Part shown: in pieces, positions 1-5,803 of the stretch
Layout of the letters: the number at the start of each line of letters is the position of its first letter
Numbering within the stretch: the stretch's first letter is position 1
Assembly: GCA_050694275.1 (NCBI GenBank)
Contig: JBOGXF010000023.1
Coordinates: forward strand, 1 to 11,014
Length of the DNA stretch: 11,014 bases
DNA from: JBOGXF01 sp050694275
GTDB lineage: Bacteria > Actinomycetota > CADDZG01 > WHSQ01
Direction of reading: 5' to 3'
Translations under genes and position numbers: made by a program
Notes under the pieces: model-generated
What the model saw: the letters and a program-made list of their open reading frames with translations, nothing else
Told to the model about the DNA's origin: nothing
Databases searched by the model: none

Positions 1-174
1 GAACGCCAACGTGTCCACTACAACACTGTCAGGTTGCACGCCGGCATCGGTTACGTGACACCCGAGGACGAGCACACCGGCCGCGCTGAGGAGATCAGAA
101 AGGCGCGTCGCGAGGGACTTCTTCGTGCTCGATCACAACGCGTCGCTTACCATCGAGAGCAGGCAGGGACATGA
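1..174 (+). CDS. IS3-type transposase (integrase core), C-terminal fragment
   Basis: Open from the window edge in frame 1 to a TGA at 172-174, giving 57 residues. The start is outside the window. The translation contains YNTVRLHAGIGYVTPEDE at residues 7-24, the characteristic end of the rve/DDE integrase core of IS3-family OrfB proteins (general form: YN..RLH..LGY.TP...). A basic tail (RKARREGL...RSQRVAYHREQ) follows, typical of actinobacterial members. The catalytic DDE residues lie upstream of the window. In the intact element the protein would catalyse cut-and-paste or copy-out transposition of its own IS. I am confident of the family level; the IS subgroup cannot be named from this fragment. 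Confidence 0.85.
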   Translation, partial: ERQRVHYNTVRLHAGIGYVTPEDEHTGRAEEIRKARREGLLRARSQRVAYHREQAGT

Positions 175-223
175 AGGTCCCGTTTGGTTGGGTATTTCGA
201 GCCGGGTTTGGCTCAAAGAGTCA
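1..223 (+). mobile_element. Right end of an IS3-like insertion sequence (partial)
   Basis: This is the right part of an insertion sequence: the tail of an integrase-core transposase (1-174) followed by about 50 non-coding bases. The boundary at 223 is inferred. Read from the minus strand, the segment starting at 223 begins TGACTC, and IS3-family ends usually begin with TG/TGA. Immediately outside lies a broken reading frame (221-310) that stops with a TGA formed by those same bases, as expected for insertion into a gene. A short dyad, GAGCC-6 nt-GGCTC (199-214), sits inside the end. The left end and any target duplication are outside the window. Confidence 0.5.
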
Positions 224-566
224 GAAGCGCCTCACTATCGGGGTCGTCCAGAGGGTGGCACCAGCGAGAGCCGCCCAGCGTTTGAGAGTCTCCCTGAGCG
301 AAAGATCCCACTAGCCCGGCGTTTCGGGCAGCGCAGACGCCTCCACGGACTTCTCTGCGGACGATCCGCACTCTGGGATTCCCTTCCTCCCAGGCGAACG
401 CCTCGTCTGAGGCATCGTCGACCACGATTACCTCGATTTCCTGGATCGTTTGCGCGAGGGCGCTGGCGATTGCCCGACGGGCGAGTACAGCGCGATTGCG
501 AGTAGTTATGACGATGGTTGCGATCGGGTCGTTCATGTTCGATACGGATCCGAGATCGGCGGGCAT
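213..566 (-). pseudogene. Truncated family 2 glycosyltransferase (N-terminal part)
   Basis: Residues about 12-85 are the start of a GT-A (GT2) fold: ATIVITTRNRAVLARRAIASAL (beta1-alpha1), IEVIVVDDASDE with the nucleotide-sugar-binding DDAS at 50-53, then GVCAARNAGL, the conserved A.ARN.GL helix. In intact enzymes an ARGEWIAFLDDDD-like metal-binding segment follows, together with roughly 150-200 more residues. Here the similarity stops at the GL codons (about 312) and the frame runs through unrelated sequence to a stop at 213. The ATG at 566 lies 3 bp after the PqqD-like gene's stop, so translation was probably coupled; ATG 533 is an alternative start. The gene would have transferred a sugar during polysaccharide assembly with the upstream operon. 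Without its DxD and acceptor regions the product is almost certainly inactive. Confidence 0.75.
221..310 (-). pseudogene. Relic of a Tat-exported protein signal peptide, cut by the IS end
   Basis: In the minus-strand frame between a TAG (313-311) and a TGA (223-221) the translation contains LRETLKRWAALAGATLW followed by TTPIV. This closely matches residues 12-33 of the exported Cys-rich protein encoded at 5029-5496 (RRQTLKRGAALGGALLW then ATPAV), with identities at TLKR, AAL, GA, LW and TP. Only the hydrophobic core of the signal survives. There is no start codon, the twin arginine reads LR instead of RR, and the frame ends in the inferred IS terminus, so no mature domain remains. On its upstream side it is joined out of frame to a glycosyltransferase fragment at about 311. 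I interpret it as a dead paralogue left by rearrangement plus IS insertion. The match is too long to be chance, but the number of events is inference. Confidence 0.6.
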
Positions 567-569
567 GGG

Positions 570-857
570 TTAGATGTCGGCCTCTTCGATCTCCTCGACG
601 AGGCCCTTGGCGACCATGTCGTCGATAAGGCCGTCGACGTCGGATGCGACGTTGGCTGGGTCCACGGAGTAGGCGGCGGAGATGATCCCGACGAGCTCGG
701 GGAGCGCGCGCGGCACTTCGAGGAGATCCCACACTGCTAGAGCCGTGCCGGAAAGGCAGTGGAAGCCCTCCCCGCCGGGGACCGCGGCCCATACTTGATC
801 GGTCACGCCCCTCGTCAGCACGGCGGGCGATTGGCGGAAGCGACAGTGGAGCGTCAC
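570..857 (-). CDS. PqqD-like peptide-carrier protein in polysaccharide operon
   Basis: A 95-residue protein of the PqqD/PF05402 type. The recognisable core is FHCLSGTALAVWDLLE (about 32-47), matching the family's L...G..IW.LL signature. Two helices follow (LPELVGIISAAY; DVDGLIDDMVAKGLV) and an acidic C-terminus, as in a small winged-helix-like fold. Known PqqD proteins bind a precursor peptide and present it to a modifying enzyme; related domains recur in RiPP and polysaccharide clusters where their role is less clear. The start is GTG at 857, overlapping the TGA of the dehydrogenase by 4 bp (GTGA), so translation is coupled. No radical-SAM or other modifying partner lies in the window. The neighbours are a nucleotide-sugar dehydrogenase upstream and a glycosyltransferase remnant downstream. 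The family call is firm; the function here is unknown. Confidence 0.82.
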   Translation of the reverse strand: MTLHCRFRQSPAVLTRGVTDQVWAAVPGGEGFHCLSGTALAVWDLLEVPRALPELVGIISAAYSVDPANVASDVDGLIDDMVAKGLVEEIEEADI

Positions 858-2161
858 AGCCGCACCACGTTTCGTCTGCGGTCGTCGCCGTAGGCGTTGC
901 GGGCGTCGAAGATCAGCTTGCCGTGATCGGCGACCCAGCCGAGGTCGTAGGTGCTGTGAGGCGTGAGTACCGCCACGCAGTCGGCGCCGCTTACGGCTCG
1001 GTAGGTGACTTCCGTGCGACCCAACATGCTTCCGTTCACCGACACCGCGTCGACGTATGGGTCATGGAACGTGACCTTGGCGCCCCGCTTGAACAGCAGT
1101 TGCGCGACCTTGATCGCGGGCGACTCGCGCACGTCCCCGACGTCGGGCTTGTAGGACACCCCGAGGATGAAGATGCGAGCGCCCTTTACGGCCTTGCCGG
1201 CGTCGTTGAGCGCATCGCCGATGCGGGCGGCAACGTAGGTGGGCATCTGCGCGTTGATGTCCTGGGCTTGTTCGAGGATCCGGAACTGGTGGCCGGCATC
1301 CCTTCGCACCTGCCATGCGAGATATGCGGGATCGAGCGGGATGCAGTGTCCGCCCACTCCCGGGCCGGGGAAGAACGGCATGAACCCGAACGGCTTGGTC
1401 GCGGTTGCCTCGATGACCTCCCACACGTCGATGTCCACCTCGTGGCACAGCATCGCCATCTCGTTGACGAGCGCCACGTTGACGTGGCGGAAAGTGTTCT
1501 CCAACAGCTTCGCGAGCTCGGCGGCGCGGCTCGACGAGACCACGAACACCTTGTCGACGAACTGCCCGTAGAACAACGCGGCGGCGCCCGTCGCCTCCTG
1601 CGAGATGCCGCCCACGATCTTGGGCGTGTTCTTCATCCCGTACTCGGGATTGCCAGGGTCGATGCGCTCGGGCGAGTAGGCGAGGAGAAAATCGCGGCCC
1701 GCCGTCAGCCCGGAGGTCGCGAGCAGGGGCCGCACGAGTTGCTCGGTGGTCCCGGGATACGTGGTGGACTCAAGGATCACCAGGTTTCCCGCCTTGAGCT
1801 GCTCGGCCGTCTGCGCGGCCGCGCTCTCGACGTACGAGAGGTCGGGGGTGTGGTCGCGCACCGGCGTGGGCACGCAGATGACCACGATGTCGCAATCCGA
1901 CAGGGCGGCCGCATCCGTCGTGAAGGTGATCGCGTCCGTCGTCACGCCCGCGGAGAAGACGTCTTCGCCCACCCCGGGCACCGATAAAATCCCCGCTTGG
2001 AGGTCCTCGATCCGGCGCGCGTCGATGTCGAGCCCGACTACCTTGAAACCGGCCGCGGCCGCCTCGCACGCGAGGGTGAGTCCGACGTAGCCCTGGCCGA
2101 TGATGCCGACCACGGCCTTGCGCGCCAGGATCTTGCGTCGTAGTGACGCCGTGCCCTTCAT
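854..2161 (-). CDS. Nucleotide-sugar dehydrogenase (WbpA/UDP-GlcNAc 6-dehydrogenase type)
   Basis: A 435-residue, apparently complete member of the UDP-glucose/GDP-mannose dehydrogenase superfamily, which oxidises the C6 hydroxyl of a nucleotide sugar to a carboxylate with two NAD+. Visible in order: the NAD-binding Rossmann motif GQGYVGL (22-28); CVPTPV (97-101); ESTTYPGTTE (131-140); YSPERIDPGNP (162-172); the dimer-core helix with K218 and N222 (AKLLENTFRHVN); the catalytic-cysteine loop GPGVGGHCIPLDP with C273; and the C-terminal UDP-binding motif SYKPDVGDVRESPA (336-349). The FPGPG.GGHCIP and YSPER.DPGNP forms resemble the WbpA/TviB branch (UDP-N-acetylhexosamine) more than the UDP-glucose enzymes, but the substrate is inferred. 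The ATG at 2161 has a perfect GGAGGT (2167-2172) 5 nt upstream. The product would supply uronic-acid precursors for the polysaccharide handled by the kinase-like protein upstream. Confidence 0.93.
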   Translation of the reverse strand: MKGTASLRRKILARKAVVGIIGQGYVGLTLACEAAAAGFKVVGLDIDARRIEDLQAGILSVPGVGEDVFSAGVTTDAITFTTDAAALSDCDIVVICVPTPVRDHTPDLSYVESAAAQTAEQLKAGNLVILESTTYPGTTEQLVRPLLATSGLTAGRDFLLAYSPERIDPGNPEYGMKNTPKIVGGISQEATGAAALFYGQFVDKVFVVSSSRAAELAKLLENTFRHVNVALVNEMAMLCHEVDIDVWEVIEATATKPFGFMPFFPGPGVGGHCIPLDPAYLAWQVRRDAGHQFRILEQAQDINAQMPTYVAARIGDALNDAGKAVKGARIFILGVSYKPDVGDVRESPAIKVAQLLFKRGAKVTFHDPYVDAVSVNGSMLGRTEVTYRAVSGADCVAVLTPHSTYDLGWVADHGKLIFDARNAYGDDRRRNVVRL

Positions 2162-2198
2162 GGAATACCTCCGAACGACGAATTAGAAGTTGCTGGGC

Positions 2199-2549
2199 TT
2201 AGGCCGCTTCGTCGGCGCGGCCCATATCGACGATCTTGTCGATCGCCCGCTTGCGACGGCGGAAGCATTGCCTGCGAGATATGCCGAGCTCATCGGAGAC
2301 GTCGTCCACGTGCATCTGTTGCACGTACCACATGAACAGAACACGACGATCCATCTCGCACAGGCGTGAGGTCCGGTAGCTCAGCTCCGCGCGCTCCTCG
2401 ACGGTGTCGAGCAGCCCCTCCTTCAGTCCGTCACCGAAGTTCTTGTCCAACCGAGCGGCCCCGACCTTCATCACCGAAGTGGTGGGGGGCTGCATCCAAT
2501 CGGTGTAGGTGATGAGACACCGGATCACTTCTCGGGGCGAATCGAGCAC
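2199..2549 (-). CDS. Small sigma-70 region-4-like HTH protein
   Basis: A 116-residue soluble protein. The C-terminal half (about 66-104: MDRRVLFMWYVQQMHVDDVSDELGISRR, then QCFRRRKRAI) follows the sigma-70 region 4 / ArpU-like helix-turn-helix pattern: a helix beginning with a DRRVL motif, a turn before ELGIS, and a basic recognition helix. Region 2, needed for core RNA polymerase and -10 binding in a true sigma factor, is absent, and the N-terminal 60 residues are unassigned. It is therefore more likely an accessory DNA-binding regulator than a sigma factor. The GTG start at 2549 has a strong GGAGG (2556-2560) about 6 nt upstream. It sits 21 bp downstream of the kinase-like gene and 37 bp upstream of the dehydrogenase, all co-directional, so a role in regulating this polysaccharide operon is a reasonable inference. 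Confidence 0.7.
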   Translation of the reverse strand: MLDSPREVIRCLITYTDWMQPPTTSVMKVGAARLDKNFGDGLKEGLLDTVEERAELSYRTSRLCEMDRRVLFMWYVQQMHVDDVSDELGISRRQCFRRRKRAIDKIVDMGRADEAA

Positions 2550-2570
2550 GCACTTCCTCCAGTCAACAAA

Positions 2571-4316
2571 CTAGACGCCGCTGCGGTGACGCACCAGACG
2601 GGAAAAACCCCTACCGCGCCCGGATGAGCCCGTGTAGTACCGGTACTTTGAGGATGCGGTGTCTCCGGAGCAATTGAGGGCGACGCCGGGGACCCGCGCG
2701 CCGAGCCGGGTCAGGAGCTCGATCGCGCGCTCCGCATGCGCGGCGCGCGTGTGCCCGGCACGTGCGACGACGAGAACGGAGTCGACGTCTCCGAACAGCA
2801 GGGCGGCGTCGCTGGTCGACAGTAGCGGCGCGGAGTCGAGGATCACGACATCGGCAAGCTGGCGCGCCTCGGCGATCGCCCTTCTCATGTTCGCCGAGCT
2901 CAACAGCTCCCCGGGCTTGTCCGGTGACGGACCGCTGGGGACGACGTCGATGGAGAAGTCCCCGAGCGAGATCGTCGTTACCCGGCCCTCGAGCACGGGA
3001 CCTCCGTCGGCCGACTGGATGGCGTCGGACAGCCCGGTGTCGTTGGAGACGTGAAGGAAGTCGTGAAGTCGTGGCCGCTGGAAGTCGCACGAGACGACCA
3101 GCACGCGCCTTCCCATCTCGGCCAAGACCGCGGCGAGGTTGACCACGGTCGTGGTCTTCCCTTCTCCCGGCCCGGCGCTCGTCACCAGGATCGTTCGCGG
3201 CAGCCCATCGAGCGACTCGAGGCCGGCCGCGTGCCGCGACGGCTGGGCCCTGGGGCGGGGAGAATCCGGCGAGACCGAAGAGAGCTTATCCATCGCAACT
3301 GGAGCGAGGAGTTCCGGGCTGTGCCCGTTGCCGGCGCCGTCTGCGGACGGCCGTGCCATCGCGGTCGCGAGCAGCCGGAACGCATCCGCGGCACGCGACC
3401 GGGCCCGGCTCGCGGGGATCGCGAAGCGCTTGCGCTCCCTGCGGGAGATCTCGGGGATCTCGGCCAGCACCGGGCGAGCGAAGTGCTCCTCGGCGTCATC
3501 CCTCGTGTGGATGCGGGTGTCGAGGCGATCGACTATGAGCGCGATCCCGATGCCGAAAGCCAGCCCGAGGAGAGCCGCGAGCAGGGTGCGTTCGGGTCGG
3601 CTGTCGGGCGGCTGGAAGGTCGTGTCCGTCGTGGTCACGCTCGGGGTTGCCGACGCCTGCTGCACGACCTGGTATCCGGCCGGAAGGGCCGCTGAAATCC
3701 GCAACTGTTGGTACTGCTCCGCGAGCGTCAGACGATGAGCCACCAGCGCGTCCCGCTGCGCCACGAGCAGCGGGTCGCCCCGAGCCGCGGCGACCTGACC
3801 CTCGACGGCGACGATTTCCCGCTGCAGTGACTCAAGGTTCTTGGCAAGCGCTTTCGCCGCTCCCAGCTTGAACGTTTTCTCGCGTTCGCTGAGCCACGCG
3901 GGGAGTTCGCTGGCGAAAGCGTTGGCGAGTGCCTCCGCTCGGTTGGCCTTCGTCGATGTCGCAGTGATCTGCAGCAGCCCGCTGCCCTCGGGACGGATGA
4001 CCTCAACGCTGCCGGCTAGCTCCGCCGGGCTGATTTCGAAGTCGAGCCTTTCGGCCACCCTGATCGGCACCTCGCCGGTCTTCGCCAGTGTCGAGATGTC
4101 TTGGGAAGGGAGCGAAATCAGGCCCGTCGTAGCGGACGACGCGTTCGTGTTGAAGAGCAGGGCTGTGGCGTCGTAGGAGGTATCGGTCGAGCCGGAGCTG
4201 CCTACCGGCGCGACTACCGTGGCGGTCGCGCCCCCGACCGCCGCGGCGATCGCCACAGCGGCGGCGATGATCGGCCAGCGACGCTTGAGCGTCCTCAGGT
4301 ACTCGACGGGATCCAC
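2571..4316 (-). CDS. Wzz-domain / BY-kinase-like polysaccharide co-polymerase
   Basis: A 581-residue inner-membrane protein fusing a chain-length determinant (Wzz) domain to a cytoplasmic BY-kinase/MinD-like ATPase. Seen: a short cytoplasmic start with an LKRRW motif, TM1 at about 15-36, an extracytoplasmic domain including a coiled-coil-rich region (about 150-210), a proline-rich segment before TM2 (about 243-262), a low-complexity linker (about 320-372), then Walker A AGPGEGKTT (381-389, K387), Walker A' SCDFQRP (409-415) and Walker B VVILDSAPLL (490-499). The basic C-terminus has only a small tyrosine group (Y558, Y560, Y561), shorter than the usual autophosphorylation cluster. The A' motif reads CDFQRP rather than the usual D.D.R.P. 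The family regulates polymer length and export by ATP-dependent tyrosine phosphorylation. The start is GTG 4316 with GAGGTG just upstream, 1 bp after the LuxR stop (TGACGTG). Confidence 0.9.
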   Translation of the reverse strand: MDPVEYLRTLKRRWPIIAAAVAIAAAVGGATATVVAPVGSSGSTDTSYDATALLFNTNASSATTGLISLPSQDISTLAKTGEVPIRVAERLDFEISPAELAGSVEVIRPEGSGLLQITATSTKANRAEALANAFASELPAWLSEREKTFKLGAAKALAKNLESLQREIVAVEGQVAAARGDPLLVAQRDALVAHRLTLAEQYQQLRISAALPAGYQVVQQASATPSVTTTDTTFQPPDSRPERTLLAALLGLAFGIGIALIVDRLDTRIHTRDDAEEHFARPVLAEIPEISRRERKRFAIPASRARSRAADAFRLLATAMARPSADGAGNGHSPELLAPVAMDKLSSVSPDSPRPRAQPSRHAAGLESLDGLPRTILVTSAGPGEGKTTTVVNLAAVLAEMGRRVLVVSCDFQRPRLHDFLHVSNDTGLSDAIQSADGGPVLEGRVTTISLGDFSIDVVPSGPSPDKPGELLSSANMRRAIAEARQLADVVILDSAPLLSTSDAALLFGDVDSVLVVARAGHTRAAHAERAIELLTRLGARVPGVALNCSGDTASSKYRYYTGSSGRGRGFSRLVRHRSGV

Positions 4317-4317
4317 G

Positions 4318-4881
4318 TCACCTCGCCGGTTGGGATCTCGATGTCAGGGAGCCGTTGTGCGATGTGGAGGCGATGAGCGAGATCGCCGCAGCCTGGTTGG
4401 GGACCCCGAGCTTGCGGAACGCCCGGCTCTTGTGCTGCTCGACGGTCTTGGAGCTGATCCCGAGGTGCCGTGCGATGTGCTTCGCGGCAAAGCCGCGCCC
4501 GGCGAGGGTCAGCACCTGATGCTCTCTATGCGTAAGGGGACGACGATGGAGGGTCCGTGCGACGGTCCCCGGGGCGAGCGCGGCGGCCAGCTCCGACACC
4601 GACGACCCCGGCGCCACCGACACGCCGTAGTCGTCCTCGTCTGTCTCTCCGATCACGACGACGCGCACCCCTCGCCGGCGCAGCGTGCGGGCGAGCTCCC
4701 TGCACCCGCGAAGGCGCCGATCGAGCACCGCCGCGTCGACGCGCTCGGCGCAGGCTTCGGCGGCCGGCGCGGAGGTGACCACGGCGACCGGTGCGAGGGC
4801 GGCGTGACGCTCGAGCGCGGCCGCGAGCGCCTCGGCCGCCATGGCCTCGGGGTGCGCTACAAGCAGCGCGCGGGGTCGCAC
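4318..4881 (-). CDS. LuxR/NarL-family regulator with atypical receiver
   Basis: A 187-residue regulator. Residues 115-170 form a clear LuxR-type HTH (LTHREHQVLTLAGRGFAAKH, then IARHLGISSKTVEQHKSRAF and RKLG). Residues 1-105 align in layout with a CheY-like receiver: a possible phosphoacceptor D54 (AAVLDRRLRG) is present. However, the acidic pair normally found after beta1 (ADDH) is replaced by AHPE, and no clear Lys of the beta5 loop is seen, so phosphorylation by a histidine kinase is doubtful. It is the first gene of the polysaccharide operon, immediately upstream of the kinase-like gene. The GTG at 4881 has GGAGGTGG (about 4887-4894) upstream. A perfect 9-bp inverted repeat (4911-4941) lies about 30 nt upstream of the start and may be its own operator. 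I infer it regulates the operon. Confidence 0.85.
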   Translation of the reverse strand: MRPRALLVAHPEAMAAEALAAALERHAALAPVAVVTSAPAAEACAERVDAAVLDRRLRGCRELARTLRRRGVRVVVIGETDEDDYGVSVAPGSSVSELAAALAPGTVARTLHRRPLTHREHQVLTLAGRGFAAKHIARHLGISSKTVEQHKSRAFRKLGVPNQAAAISLIASTSHNGSLTSRSQPAR

Positions 4882-4910
4882 TCAGCCACCTCCGGATTCG
4901 ACCGTCTAAA

Positions 4911-4941
4911 GTTGCCCGCTGTCTGATCTACTGCGGGCAAC
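4911..4941. promoter_or_regulatory. Inverted repeat upstream of the polysaccharide operon
   Basis: GTTGCCCGC (4911-4919) and GCGGGCAAC (4933-4941) form a perfect 9-bp dyad with a 13-nt spacer, 29 bp upstream of the LuxR-type start. On the minus strand it is followed only by TTTAG, a poor T-tract, so a regulatory role (operator or 5'-leader hairpin) fits better than a terminator. The pairing is seen directly; the role is inferred. Confidence 0.5.
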
Positions 4942-4951
4942 CTACGCAGAG

Positions 4952-4963
4952 GGAGCGCGCTCC
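4952..4963. repeat. 12-bp perfect palindrome
   Basis: GGAGCGCGCTCC is self-complementary over 12 bp. It lies in the 147-bp gap between the exported-protein gene and the LuxR gene. GGGAGCGC recurs at 4974-4981. It could be part of a regulator site with the 4911-4941 dyad, or the 3' hairpin of the upstream gene; it is short enough in GC-rich DNA to be partly chance. Confidence 0.3.
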
Positions 4964-5028
4964 TCATCGGGTCGGGAGCGCATCTTCGCTACCGCGGACT
5001 ACGTAGGAAATGCTCGGGAAGTGCGACC

Positions 5029-5496
5029 TCAGCAGGGGCAGAACTCCAGGGCACCGGTTCCGGTGTCCCCGGCGACACAGCAGTTGCCGCCCTTGATCAC
5101 GGACTCCTCTACTTCACAGTCAGAAGGCACGAGGACGGTGACGCATCCGGTCACCGGGTCCGGGCCCGTGAAGGTGAAGTCCAGATCGGCGCCGCCATCG
5201 GCCTTCTCACCCTCGGGGTCGAAATCGCACGAGGGGAACTTGCCTGGATCGTCCTCCCACGCGCACGTCCCGTTGCATTCCAGCTTGATCACGAACGGAT
5301 CCCCAAGGCACACCACGTTCATCGCGATGAAAGAGGGGCCCTCGACCGGCACGCGCGGGGTCACCTGCGCGTAGGCGGGCTTCATCGTGAGCGACTGCAC
5401 GGCCGGCGTCGCCCACAGCAACGCGCCGCCCAGGGCGGCCCCACGCTTGAGCGTTTGCCGCCGCGTCAACGAGCCGTGCCCGGGCTTCTCCGCCAT
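5029..5496 (-). CDS. Tat-exported acidic cysteine-rich protein (unknown function)
   Basis: A 155-residue protein with a twin-arginine signal: TRRQTLK (11-17, Tat consensus S/T-R-R-x-F-L-K with T for F), a hydrophobic core AALGGALLWATPAV (20-33) and a likely cleavage site after AYA (41-43). The mature part, about 112 residues, is strongly acidic and carries ten cysteines (63, 74, 78, 90, 118, 127, 139, 140, 153, 155), an even number compatible with disulfides, ending in EFCPC. No catalytic domain is recognised. The ATG at 5496 has AAGGGTGG upstream. It is a single gene between the LuxR operon and the toxin-like gene. A degraded copy of the same signal lies at 221-310, so it belongs to a small local family. 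Possible roles are a surface or matrix protein or a modified exported peptide; neither is proven. Export is well supported, function unknown. Confidence 0.8.
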   Translation of the reverse strand: MAEKPGHGSLTRRQTLKRGAALGGALLWATPAVQSLTMKPAYAQVTPRVPVEGPSFIAMNVVCLGDPFVIKLECNGTCAWEDDPGKFPSCDFDPEGEKADGGADLDFTFTGPDPVTGCVTVLVPSDCEVEESVIKGGNCCVAGDTGTGALEFCPC

Positions 5497-5565
5497 GCCA
5501 CCCTTTCTTGCGCACTCGGTAGGAATTTGACATTAAGGGTGGGCGATATTGGCAGCATCAGCCTC

Positions 5566-5584
5566 CCGCCGTAGCTTTGGTACT
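5566..5584 (+). repeat. Direct repeat, left copy (flanks toxin-antitoxin-like pair)
   Basis: CCGCCGTAGCTTTGGTACT matches 6102-6120 at 18 of 19 positions. It overlaps the 5' end of the DUF4258-like gene, where it reads in frame as (P)AVALV. Together the two copies bracket the whole toxin-antitoxin-like module. Confidence 0.75.
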
Positions 5585-5783
5585 CATCGCCGCCGGGGGC
5601 GCCGTAGAGGTAGTTGAGGAGGACCGCAGCCGTCCACAGGGGACGACCAAGGTGTTGCTTGGATACATGCCTGCGGACGAGCCTCTACACCTCGTGGTTA
5701 ATGTCGAAGAGTTCGAAGTGGACTTGAGCAAGCGGCCTCGCCTCGTCACGGTCTATCGGCCGGAGCCTCGGATGGCGAGATGA
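5577..5783 (+). pseudogene. DUF4258-family toxin-like protein, N-terminally truncated
   Basis: From a possible TTG at 5577 the frame gives 68 residues that match the second half of DUF4258 proteins: EVVEED..., TTKVLLGYM, PLHLVVNVEE and VTVYRPEP (the usual C-terminal VTVY.PDP). DUF4258 proteins are RelE-fold-like and often encoded with YgiT/MqsA-type zinc-finger proteins, as here. The family normally begins with a helix of the HA..RM.ERGI type that is missing. The frame is open upstream only to a TAG at 5520-5522 and that stretch (GGRYWQHQPP) does not resemble the family. No Shine-Dalgarno precedes the TTG. The truncation falls at the direct repeat (5566-5584), suggesting recombination there. 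The stop overlaps an ATG (ATGA) of the next gene. It is likely a non-functional toxin remnant, though a shortened active product cannot be excluded. Confidence 0.6.
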
Positions 5784-5803
5784 CAGAACGAGGGGGTGAG
5801 ATG

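Noticed and set aside
923..1987. Long plus-strand open frame (354 codons) antisense to the nucleotide-sugar dehydrogenase
   Set aside because: Low-complexity His/Arg/Gly-rich translation, no ribosome site, fully explained as the GC-rich shadow of a conserved gene.
4219..4926. Plus-strand open frame across the LuxR gene and the start of the co-polymerase
   Set aside because: The opposite strand has clear family motifs; this translation shows none and crosses a gene boundary.
5527..5552. TTGACA on the plus strand ahead of the DUF4258-like gene
   Set aside because: No acceptable -10 at 16-18 bp; the nearest TATTGG is only 14 bp away.
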